Shown one piece after another: positions 1 to 9,854 of a DNA stretch of 64,000 nt. The DNA lies in assembly GCA_008802785.1 (NCBI GenBank), contig VUYT01000003.1, forward strand, positions 62,001-126,000, in the 5' to 3' direction. The notes under the pieces were generated by a model. It saw only the letters and a program-made list of their open reading frames with translations. It did no database searches and was not told the origin of the DNA. The translations under genes and the position numbers were made by a program. This DNA is from Symmetrospora coprosmae (taxonomy: Eukaryota; Basidiomycota; Cystobasidiomycetes; Symmetrosporaceae). Within the stretch, counting starts at the first letter, position 1. The number at the start of each line of letters is the position of its first letter.

Positions 1-2
1 GC

Positions 3-704
3 ACAGCTTACACCCGCACCGGGGACCGCTCCGCCGGCTCTGCGTCTCCATCTCCATCTCCGTCGCCTCGCCCCGCAACTGCAGCGACGCACCAGGTCGG
101 ACTCGGCCTCGAGCTGCCTGCAAGCTCGGCACCCTCGTCCGCTACGCGCCCATCCATTGGCAGAAAGGGCATTGCACCCGTGTCATCGCCCGCGCTTGGC
201 CGGCACGAGCCTGTCGAAGGGGACAGGGACGACGACCTCGCCAGCGCGTCGGGGGAGGAGACAGGCACGGCCGCGGCCGACTCGGACGACGACATTGACT
301 TTGAAGAGAGCCTCGCTCTCCCGCCCAGCCAGGCACCCGTCCCGAGCTCGAGCCTGCGCGCGTACGCCTCGCCCGCGCAAAAGACGGTCCCGTCCTTCGC
401 GGCGGGACCGACTCGCGGGAACGGTCAGAGCGGGCAAGCGAGTGGGAGCAAGGATGCGGACGTCGTTTCGTCCGAGGAGGAGGATGACGACGAGGAGGAA
501 GAAGACTTTGATGACCTCGCAAACGACCTCGAGGAATCGCTCGCCGTCCCGCCGCAGCAGCCGACGGCAGCTCCATCTGCCTCTGTTCCGCAAGCCGACA
601 GAAGCACGCAGGCGGGCAAAAAAGTGCCGCAGAACAAGGCGTTTGTCGATTCAGACATCGCGAGCAGCAGCGAAAGCGAGGACGAAAGTGGGAGCGATGG
701 GTAG
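3..704 (+). CDS. C-terminal part of an acidic serine-rich protein (5' end outside window)
   Basis: The frame is open from the first bases of the window to the TAG at 702-704, so this is the 3' part (233 codons) of a gene that starts upstream; there is no need for an internal start. The visible part is low complexity: Ser/Pro-rich at first, then two acidic blocks. Each block leads into a near-repeat, DFEESLALPP (about residues 100-109) and DLEESLAVPP (about 178-187), followed by Pro/Ala/Ser linkers and an acidic Ser-rich end. This layout resembles the acidic tails of ELL-associated (EAF-type) transcription elongation factors, but the family domain would lie upstream and cannot be seen. Treat the function as unknown. 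Confidence 0.6.
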   Translation, partial: TAYTRTGDRSAGSASPSPSPSPRPATAATHQVGLGLELPASSAPSSATRPSIGRKGIAPVSSPALGRHEPVEGDRDDDLASASGEETGTAAADSDDDIDFEESLALPPSQAPVPSSSLRAYASPAQKTVPSFAAGPTRGNGQSGQASGSKDADVVSSEEEDDDEEEEDFDDLANDLEESLAVPPQQPTAAPSASVPQADRSTQAGKKVPQNKAFVDSDIASSSESEDESGSDG

Positions 705-1397
705 AGACGCCCTGGCGTAATCTCGCGACCTACCTAACAGGGCCAACCGACCGTCATTTCCGCTTAAAGACGTCACCGCTCGGCTGGATGCTCTTGCAAG
801 ACTCGCTACTCCGAGTCTCAACCGAGCTCTGCGGAAAGACCAGCACCGAGCATCTCTCGCTGGCCGCTGCTCTGCGCCGCTCTGCACGCATGTGCTTTGG
901 AGGACTCTCGAAGCTCACTGCCAGCTGCGACATCATTGGAAGATGCAAGAGCTGTCGAAAAGCAACAAGCTGAACATAGCTTTGCTAGGGATTGTGTTCA
1001 GTGCCGTCGAGTCCTTCGCTCTTCCAGCCGTCCACGTTCTTCCGCAAAAACACAAACTTGTGCCCATGTTATAATGATAGCAGGCATTTGCGGCAAGCTG
1101 CGAGCTGTGGCCAGATAGTCGATATTCAAAATGAGGACGGTGTTCTTGCGTTGCCGAGTCGCTTAGCGGCGAGCAGCAAGAATGTAGATGCGCCTATCCT
1201 GATATGAAGGAGTTGTCAAGTTGCAGCGAGAGCCAATGTATATGTAGAGCCATGTGCTTTAGAATACAGTCACGCCTTTCTCCGTTCCAACGGTCTGCAT
1301 TTCATCGTCGATGTTACATGAAAGATGCATCGCGGTCCCGCTGCGCCGAATCTAGCCGTCACAGGCAACACAGACTTGGTAAGGCAGTGGAGCTTGC
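705..1397. other. Intergenic region between converging genes
   Basis: This lies between the end of the acidic-protein gene and the 3' end of the minus-strand GFA gene. Only short overlapping open frames without recognisable motifs are present. I see no RNA gene, repeat or conserved element. Confidence 0.5.
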
Positions 1398-2462
1398 TTA
1401 GTGTTCGGGCATGCCGTTGAAGCCCTTCGAGGCACGCTGCGTGACACAAGAGAGCCTGTCCTGGGTGTAGATGTCAATGTTGGGCTCGGGAAGCTTCTGC
1501 TTCGTCTCCTTGTCAAGGCATCCGGCCTTGATGGCTGCGTACGGGTCGGACGGAGAGGGAAATGTAGTGAAGGAGCCTGCTCATCAGCTGCGTCTCGTAT
1601 GGCGGCCGCTCCGGGCGTGGGCGGGCGAGGAGCGCTGTGCCCGCAAATCCCCGCAAAGGCTCGAATGCAACGCACCAATGATGTCCTTAGCAGCGTCGGG
1701 AGCGTGTGCCATCGGGCTGCCGCATGTACCACAGAAAATCCGTCTTACGGCCTGTCCAGAGTCGCCAGCCTTCTCGTAGCTCTTGACGTCGCCTTTGGAG
1801 AGGTTGTCCACGGCGCATGTGTGCGGCGGATTTGGTGGCAAATCACCGAGGGCGGGGTGAGAGGAAGGAGGCAGTCCAGGCAGGAGCAGGCACGCAGTGA
1901 GAGGCATGGGTGCATCATCAGTACCATGTCTTGTCGTTCCGAGGCCTGCGTGCGTGCCTTACCGTTGATCTTGACCTTGTCCCGGGGAGCGACTAGGACG
2001 TGCGAGAAGGCCGAGCCGGTCCTATGAAGCGTAAGAAAGCGGACGTCAGTTCGCGTCTTGAGTGTGTACACTATATGCGGACGCGTTGTGCCTCACTGTC
2101 GCTGGCAGGCGTCTGTTTATTAGGTAGTGGGGTGGGGTAAGAGGCGGAGACGGGTCAGAAGAGCGTGGGCGGATCAGCGAAACGCCACGTCAATTGACAG
2201 CAGAGCCAAATGCTCAGACTACATACCGCAGTGGTCGCTGTGGTACCGTCGAGCGCAAAGTAAAGCAGAATGTCAGGCCAAGCGACCCACGTCAGTCTCC
2301 ACCCCTTGTCGCACACAGGCAGTCCCGCTGCTGCAGCACGAGGACCAGCGACGAAGCAGAGACGTACAAGCCAGTGGTGGCATCCTTGAGGTCGATGTCA
2401 ATGGTCATCGTGGTGGCTCCGCAGAGGCTGTTCCAGTTGCATGTCGCGGGCGTCATCGTCAT
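1398..2462 (-). CDS. GFA-domain (glutathione-dependent formaldehyde-activating / CENP-V fold) protein
   Basis: Six exons on the minus strand give a 144-aa protein: 2462-2368, 2237-2227, 2112-2097, 2021-1963, 1792-1676 and 1534-1398. All introns are GT-AG and phases agree. The product has the GFA zinc-binding layout: NSLCGATT near the N-terminus, then HCDACQRQTGSAF, then FCGTCGSPM, then an IKAGCLDK segment and a DIYTQDR tail. Known relatives bind zinc through these cysteines; some act on S-hydroxymethylglutathione, but many have no tested activity, so the substrate is not assigned. The central zinc motif is assembled from exons of only 11 and 16 nt. The start at 2462 has a second in-frame ATG two codons later. 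The family call is strong; the tiny-exon splicing is inferred. Confidence 0.85.
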
Positions 2463-3261
2463 TCCAGGCTCGTTAGTCGCTCTCTGTCGACGAGGACGCA
2501 CCAGTGTCCCTTGAGCATTTTGGCGGCTGTGATGTGAAGGTATGTGTGTGTATGTATATGCTGTCAGAGTAGTACGTGAGCGTTCAAAGTGGAAAGAGCG
2601 AAGACAAGCTGCTGCCTCCGTGGGCGTCTCCGTCTGTTCCGTTTCGAGAGTGGAGACATTCAGGCAAGGCGGAGGTTCAGCCGCCCCTCGCGCGAAGGGG
2701 CAAGCGAGGAGATCGACCTGGCGTGGCCGGGCAAGGCGCGCCAGGAAGGGCCAGAAGCATCCATAAGTAGGATGAACGAGCGCAGCGGACACCTCGCCTG
2801 CACTGCTGCATGTGCATCCACAGCGTTCACGTCCATGCTGGCTGTTGCACGTCTTTGTCCTTGTATCGAGACCCCGTTCGCCACCCCCTATGCACAAGGC
2901 GCGCAGAGACGTCAACGCCGTTCCCAGCGCTATGTACTGGAGTACCCATCCTTGCGTCCGCTTCTGCATAACAATGCTGCGCCTTCGTTCCCGGACTGGC
3001 CCGTGCAACTGATAGACCGAAACAAGCCCGAGCCTGCCCTGACTGATGCAGCGCGCGTTCTCGAGCCGACGTCCGGCCGTCCGGAGCTGCGGCAGATATG
3101 GTCAACATCAACAGAGAGCCGCCCAGTCGCTGCGAGCACACCAGCACACCAATGGCACTGATCTTCTCGTCAGTGTCCTTCTCTTGCTTTCCCACAATCG
3201 CAATCGCTCCAATCCTCAGGTCCTCTCTCCCACGCTCCTTTACGACCGGAAACCCGCCAGG
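2463..3261. other. Divergent promoter region
   Basis: This separates the minus-strand GFA gene from the plus-strand secreted-protein gene, so it should carry both promoters. The ORFs here lack family motifs. A CT-rich stretch precedes the plus-strand start. No repeat or RNA gene was seen. Confidence 0.4.
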
Positions 3262-4322
3262 ATGCACAGCACCACGCGCTCCGTCCTCCCAAGTCTCCTT
3301 CTCTCGCTCGTCCTCTCACTCACGCTGTCGACGACACCCTTGGCGAAAGCGGACGTCATCACGCAGCTGCGGGACGGGACCGTGTACCAGGGCAAGACGT
3401 CCGGGACGCGGTACCTGAGCCTGCTCGGCAACACCGAGAACAAGCTCATCAGCACGAGCTTTGCCAGCCTTGGCAAGTGCCCGGACGAGTATGGCCTCGG
3501 CAGCCCATGCATCACGTTCAAGCTTGCCGACCGGGGCCAGCTCGACGATATGGACCATCACCCGGGAGCAAGCGAGAGGCAGAGGAACTTTGTCGGGTCC
3601 CCTGATCTGGACGAGGATGATTCGCACAGTGGGTGCTTGCCGAGCTGCTAGACTAGAATCGAAAGTGCGAGGCTGATCTCCCGAACCATTATCCGCCTTG
3701 CAGCCGTTACGTGGAACATGATGCTCGAGAGGGCATCTGCCCAGCCAGGCTTCTTCCATCTTGCCCAAGTGAGCGCAAATACCTCTCGCAGCGTTGTTCT
3801 CTGGCCACTGACAGTCATACACGCGCACAGGTTATCGGGGATGGCGGGCCCGCCTGGACAATGTCCATTTTCTCGCGAGAGGCCGGCGACATGGTTGCCA
3901 TCATTGATGCGAACGCATCCGGCAGCAACGACGACCCGAATGCGCACTTCTGCGACTCGATGTCGCTCGCCTCCTTCATGAGCGCGCCCATGGCCATCTC
4001 GGTCTCGCTCAACACGGCAAAGCAGTCGATGCACTGGGCAGTCACGAATATGCGCACGCGCAAGGTCGTCATGACGTGCCACAAGGATGGGAATGCGGGG
4101 CTAAGCAAGCACAGCTCTGTACAGGGAGGCGCGTACCGCCGCGTCCTGGATGGGCTCACGAGACCCGCAGTCAGCATGATTGGCAACTTTCTCGTGACCA
4201 ATGGCCACTATGGACGGCTCGTCAAGTGGGTGCGGGCTGCTGGCGGCTCAAGGTAGATGCGTGTGCTGACGTCGACTCTTTCCAGCCCGAAAGGCAACAA
4301 TGATGACGACAGCGACAGGTAG
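3262..4322 (+). CDS. Secreted protein, possibly of the jelly-roll polysaccharide-lyase type
   Basis: Four exons (3262-3628, 3704-3768, 3831-4225, 4286-4322) give a 287-aa product with consistent phases. The first 30 or so residues form a good signal peptide: basic start, a long Leu/Ser hydrophobic stretch, then an Ala-rich cleavage area ending near AKADV. The mature part carries VTWNMMLERAS and FFHLAQVIGDGGPAWTMSI, which resemble the central strands of fungal secreted beta-jelly-roll lyase or lectin-like proteins, where a conserved FFHLxQ...GGP pattern occurs. Two cysteine pairs are plausible. Extracellular location is well supported; the enzyme class is a guess from that pattern alone. The last exon adds a short Asp/Asn-rich tail. 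Confidence 0.65.
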
Positions 4323-5064
4323 ACAACATTGCTACACGTCCAGCGCGCCGCGCGCTCCTCCTGCTTGGCTATCGCTGTTCCGCTGCCGAGAGCCGGTCTC
4401 CTGGCAATGCGCTTTCTGTGTCCGTATCCGTAGCAGTCCTGTCCAGTTCCTTGTCGTGTTGTCGTTATTCTGCAGCCCTTCTGCGTTTCTCCGATTATTC
4501 ATGCACGAGAAGCGGCTGATCCCTCCATGCGCATGTGCATCGTCGTCACCACTGCGATTTCACTGACCATTGATGCGCAAGTTGAGCACCAGCTTGATAC
4601 TAGCAGGTCTGCGACGGCTTGGACAGCATTGTCGAAGGAGGTCCTCGCACGCTCGAGAGAGGGAATATGCGGCCCCTGCGAGACGCAGTCTGGACCTGCA
4701 GGCGGAGGCAGGCTAGATTGACGCTGATCTCGGACTACGTCCCAGCCCGTGTAGTCTGTGCGTAGCAGGTTGGGGCAGGCATGTCGCTCTGGCAAAACTG
4801 TTTGAGGCCATTCTTGTTGATGGCGCCGGGCAGAGAGGACCGCTCCGAGTCAGTTGGGGCCCAACGGGCGCCGAGTCGCAAGGATGACGGGATGAGATGA
4901 GGTTGCACTGCCGTCTGACTAGCTGCGAGCAATGCTACATCCCATGGCCTTCGCTACGATGCAGCATGTCCCGATCCTGTTGGGAAAGACGAAAGCCGTG
5001 CAAGACCTTTTCCTCTGTGGCGTGGCCCCTGCCTGTCAGCCCGAAGCGCGAAGAAAGGCCTCAT

Positions 5065-5101
<37 letters not shown>

Positions 5102-5414
5102 ACAAGCGCACAGTCGGTATAGTCGTGCACAGACGGGCGTCCTTGAATCCAGTCTCTGAAGCAGCCCCGTTCCCGGCCCCGGCAGCTCCAGCCTTTTCGT
5201 AGGCGGGCATTGAGCAAGGCAGGCACACTCGGGAGAACAGCGGGAGCGTGTGGAGAGGCGCTTCAAGATCAGCTGCAGTATCTGTGTGACGCTCGCTTCA
5301 TAGGTCTGCGGCTGTAGGGAGCTTGGGCGCAGAGCAGCGAGCCAAGCCAGCAAGCGCGAGGAAGCGGATCCGACGCAGTCTGGACAGACAAACAGACAGA
5401 GCAACGAGAACAGC
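4323..5414. other. Intergenic region with a CA microsatellite and a doubtful small minus-strand ORF
   Basis: No gene with recognisable motifs was found. On the minus strand an ATG at 5210 starts a 33-codon frame (MPAYEKAGAAGAG...) that runs to a GTGCGC donor just before the CA/TG repeat; a tract acceptor follows near 5038. This could be a small spliced gene or the edge of an untranslated leader. The region must also hold the promoter of the CK2-beta gene starting at 5415. Confidence 0.35.
5068..5098. repeat. (CA)n microsatellite
   Basis: About fifteen uninterrupted CA units upstream of the CK2-beta gene. Read on the minus strand it would lie inside a possible intron of the doubtful small ORF starting at 5210. 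Confidence 0.95.
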
Positions 5415-7465
5415 ATGGCGCACAAGGGAGCAGCGACGACGACGACATCTCGGACAGGCGGTGGGTCGGCTGGCCCTGGCCCTTCGCCCGCGGCAGGTGG
5501 GCGACGAGGAGCGCCCGGCAACCCGACAAAGGCCGCGCAGGGGGACGCAGCCATGGTGAAGCAGGAGGCGGCCGCAGAGGAGGAGGAGGAGGAAGAAGAA
5601 GAGGAAGAGGAGGAGGAGGAGGACCAGCTGAGCGGAGAGGTGCCTGGTCAGATGCAGCAAGGGGGCAATCTGTTCGAGGGCGAGCTGCAGGGCGCTGGCG
5701 CAGAGGGCATGAACATTGTCGCACCGCCTGGGGAGGTCAACGAGGGGGATGAGGAGGACGAGGAGGAGGAGGAGGAGGAGGAGGAAGAAGAGGAAGAGTA
5801 TGGTGCGTCCCAATTGGTCCAACTCGGTCGCTCGGCAGGCCCGACCCGTGTCTCGAAAGCTGACTTGTCGGACTTGCATGCATGCATGCCTCCCTCGATT
5901 GGACACACAGAGTCATCCTCGCAATCAGGCACGGACAGCCTGACGTGGATCTCATGGTACTGCTCTCTGCCCGGTCACGAGTGTGCGTATGCCCTGCTAT
6001 ATCTGCCGAGTTGCAAATGGCTCGGCTCCCAACACTCTAGCGCCGATACTGACCTGACAACGACCCACGCACACACAGACTTCGCCGAGGTCGGCGAGGA
6101 CTTTATCGAGGACGACTTCAACCTCACTGGCCTGAGTCAGCTGGTGCCCTTCTACAAGGAAGCGCTAGAGATGGTCCTGGACGTCGAGCCAGGTGGGTGC
6201 CATCGCCAGCACTGACACAGAGTGGCTCTGCCGATCAACTAACACACTGCAATGGGCATGCACTTTCAGAGGAAGAAGCGCTCAAGATCCCCGACATGAG
6301 CATTGTCGAGTCGTCGGCCGAGCTGCTGTACGGGCTGATCCACCAGCGGTACATCATCACGCGTCAAGGACTGCAGCAGATGGTTGCAAAGTACGAGTCT
6401 GCGCACTTTGGGTTCTGCCCGCGCGTGTACTGCAACCAGACCAAGGTGCTCCCTAGCGGGCGGTCCGACCTCCCTGGGGTGGACGGGGTAAAGCTGTACT
6501 GCCCCTCGTGCGCCGACACGTACACGCCGCCATCCTCGCGCTTCAACGGCGTCGACGGCGCCTTCTTCGGGACCACCTTTCCGCACCTCCTCTTTCAACA
6601 GCATCCGGAGCTGGTGCCGCAGCCCGAGGCGAGCAACAGCAACAGCATCAGTACGGCAGCAGCAGCAGCAGCGGGCAGCGTGACGCCCGGCGCGCGCTCG
6701 TCCGTCTCCGCGTCGCCTGCGCCTGGCAGCGGCAGCAAGGACGATGATATGGCGGACAGTGCGTCGGCTGGCGAGGCGGAATCGCAGGCGGGTGGGAGCG
6801 GGAGCAGCGGCACCGAGAAGCCAATCCCGTGGACGACGCCGACGACGTCGGCCAACAAGGTGTATATCCCCCGAATCTACGGATTTAAAGTCAGCGAGCG
6901 GGCGAGGAGCGGACCCCGCATGCAGTGGCTGCGCTTGAGGTGGGCACTTGGTTGCGCATGGCTGTTTCCATAGGTATGCCCTTGGTGGTTCGCATGACTG
7001 ATCGCTTAGCTGTCCCCTCGCACGCGTGCCTCCCGCAGACCGCAAGACATGCGCGAGGTAGACAGGATCACCAATCAGGGGCGGTGGAAGCTGCCAGACT
7101 CGGAGAACCCGTACGCGCCTCGCGGTACTGACGGAGCTACACACGGCGGTGGAGACCGCAGCGCGATGACCCAAGGTGCGACTGGCGGATCTGGGGCGGG
7201 AGCCGGTCAGCGAGCAGGAGCAGCAGGAAGCGGCAGTGCTGTCCGCCAGTCGCGCTCGCGCCAGAAGCTCAACAACAGCTCGGCGACCGTCTCTGGCGGG
7301 GCAGGAGGCGTTTCTGCGTCCGGGGCCGGGGCCAGCAACAACGACGACCAGCTGCCGCCGCGAAAGATGCAGATGCACAACAAGGAGGCGGGTGCTGCCG
7401 GTGCATCTGCTGCTGCGGGAGGTAGCGGAGCAGGGCACGCCGGAGGGTCGAGGGGTAGGAAGTGA
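5415..7465 (+). CDS. CKB1: Casein kinase II regulatory subunit beta
   Basis: Five exons (5415-5802, 5911-5982, 6079-6192, 6270-6939, 7039-7465) encode 556 aa. CK2 beta dimerises and docks two catalytic alpha subunits, and steers substrate choice in nucleus and cytosol. The diagnostic core is complete: SLTWISWYCSLPGHEYFAEV at the second exon junction, EDFIEDDFNLTGL, the zinc-ribbon cysteine pairs CPRVYC (about residue 241) and CPSC, and near the end IYGFKVSERARSGPRMQWLR. The protein is about twice the usual length because of an N-terminal half with two long Glu runs and a Ser/Ala/Gly-rich insertion between core and C-terminal segment, plus a Gly-rich tail. CKB1 and CKB2 types cannot be separated here. 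Identity is very secure. Confidence 0.95.
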
Positions 7466-7727
7466 GGGCCGCGCTTTCGTTGAATAGACCGGGGCGGAGG
7501 AATGCGCGCCGCGTATGGGGACTGTTGAATCATGGGATAGATAGAGCAATTCAGTGCCCGTGCTCATTACGAGTTACGCTGTGCCATCTTCGGTGTCGTA
7601 GCCGTCGGATACAACCTCCGTCCTCCGTCCGTCCATACACCTCAGCCTTTTGCCAGCACGATCCGTTTCATCAGACCGCATCGCATCGCACCGCATTGCA
7701 TTGCATTGCATCCAGCGATACGTAGAG

Positions 7728-9633
7728 ATGACGCGCATCGCATCGCAGCTCGACGAGATTGCGTCTCTGCCGTCGACGAGCAAGGCAGCCGCCTACACAT
7801 CCCTGCTCGACACCATCCTCGACGGCACTGGCAGTGAAGGCGATGAGCATGAGCAGCAGCGGCAGCAGCAGCTGATTGCCTTTGTCGAGCACGTCACTGC
7901 GTCGGACAGCAGCATCTCGCTCGTCGTGAGCAAGCACGTCGTCGCTGCGTTCGTGTCGAGGCTCGCAGCGTCAGCATCAGCGTCCCCTCTGGATGCACAG
8001 TTCAAGCAGGCAATCGCAGAGAAGACGCTCGAGAACTGCTCGCAGAGGCAGGCGAGCTTTGAGGATCAGGTGCGTCCATGCCTGCCCTGCCTGGGTACTC
8101 ACCGCGCTTTCTGCTGGGCTGACGCCGCATGCGCACGCCCAGATCGTCACACTCAGGGAGCTGCTCGCCGACATCCTCGAGAAGAACGAAGAGTGGACAG
8201 ACGCAGCAAAGATGCTGCAGGGCATCCCGCTCGAATCGAGCAACCGGTGCGTGTGCGCGCGGGGACTCGCTGCTCGTTGGTCAAGCTCGGCCGGCTCAGC
8301 GGGCGTTCTCCGTGACAGCCGTGCCTGAATGCCAGACAGATTGAGCGAGCCGCGCACACGCGCGTAACACACGCTGACTGACGCGAAGTCGCTTCGCGCA
8401 CTGCACTCTACTCTGCTCGTCGAACCGCCCCGCCCAGGACCGTCCCTGATGAATACAAGCTAAAGACCTACGTCCGCATCGTCCGCCTCCTCCTCGAAGA
8501 CGGCGACACCGTCTCGGCCCAGTCGTACCTATCGCGCGCGCAGAACCTCATTCGGAACACAAACGACCAGGAGACGCTACGTTGGTCTTTCCTACATGGG
8601 CTGCCGAGGTTTGGATGGCATGCTAACGTTGTGCATGGTTTTTGCTCCCGCCTCGCCCGCACTTCTACACAGTCGGTTTCAAGCTCAGCCAAGCGCGCAT
8701 CTACGATGCACAGCGAAAGTTTGCAGAGGCTTCTTCAAAGTACCACGAGATCAGGTGCGCTGGCCCGTCTGGGCGCACCTTTGGAGGACGAATCCCAGTT
8801 GTCCTATCTATTGATCGCTAATGTACTCGGCACGCCCTCCTCACAGCTACGTGCCCGAGATCGACGAGGGCGAGCGCCTCCAGATGCTCTCGGCCGCCGT
8901 GACATGCGCCATCCTCTCGCCCGCCGGGCCGCGCCGTTCCCGCCTGCTAGCAACACTGTACCGCGACGAGCGCAGCTCGCAGCTGCCGCAGCACAGCATC
9001 CTATCGGCCATGTTCCTCGATCGCATCATCCGGCAGAAGGAGGTGCAGGCCTTCAGCGAGATGCTCGAGGAGCATCAGAAGGCGAAGCTCGCTTCGAGCG
9101 CGAGTGCGAGCGGGGCGTCGGGCCGCGTGCTGGACGGAGACGACGAGCACGACATGGAGACGGAGGGCGACATCGATGCTGGTGAGCGGGAGCAGCGCAA
9201 AAAGGGGCCCGAAGACGTCCTCGACAAGGCAATCATGGAGCACAACCTGCTGTGCGCCTCGCTCATCTACGCCAACATTACCTTCTCCGGCCTCGGCAAG
9301 CTGCTCAACCTCACGCCCTCGAGTGCCGAGGCCATGGCGCGCACAATGATCATCCAAGGCCGCCTCAAAGGCGCAACGCTCGACCAGGTCGACCGCCTCA
9401 TCACCTTCTCGCACTCGGACAAGGACGAGCAGACCGAGAGCGGCTCGAGCAACGTCGCTGCCGCTGCCGCCCTCGCAGGCGACGACGCGGGGACCGGCGA
9501 GGAGGAAATTCCCATCTCGGTCCTGGCGCCCCAGATCGCGAGGTGGGACGACAGGATCAGGAGACAGGCACAGCTCACGGAAGACCTCGCCGTGCGTTGC
9601 GGAAACCTCATGGCGGCGGCGGCAGCTGCGTGA
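7728..9633 (+). CDS. CSN4: COP9 signalosome subunit 4 (PCI-domain protein)
   Basis: Five exons (7728-8069, 8143-8246, 8438-8580, 8673-8754, 8847-9633) give 485 aa. CSN4 is a helical-repeat/PCI scaffold subunit of the COP9 signalosome, the complex that removes NEDD8 from cullins. Family features are helical repeats such as LETY-like DEYKLKTYVRIVRLLLEDGD and KLSQARIYDAQRKFAEASSK, the signature ILSPAGPRRSRLLATLYRDE, LDRIIRQKEVQAF, and a PCI winged-helix part with HNLLCASLIYANITFSGLG and MIIQGRLKGATLDQVD. An acidic insertion with a DGDDEHD-type loop sits in the PCI region. The third intron uses a weaker GTTGGT donor. Five-base CATCG/TTGCA-type repeats lie directly before the ATG. Tail-to-tail with TRS130. 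Confidence 0.93.
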
Positions 9634-9854
9634 TGGTCGACGATTGCATCGCATCTGCTCGGGCCGGGGCGAGGGTCCGGATGGTCTAGGCGGACTCAGA
9701 TTAGCAAGGCAAAGGAAGTGCAAAGTCCGCTCGCACAGTTGTGGCGAGAACACTGTAGCATAGAAGGCTCTTCACGCGGTTCGCTTCATCTCGTCGCTGT
9801 ACAACTACATCAACACTCTGCAGAATGAAAGAGCACTACTTTCGCAGAGCCCGG

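Noticed and set aside
5068-5098. Hydrophobic Cys/Val-repeat peptides encoded by the CA microsatellite
   Set aside because: Frames made of simple-repeat codons only; no support for translation.
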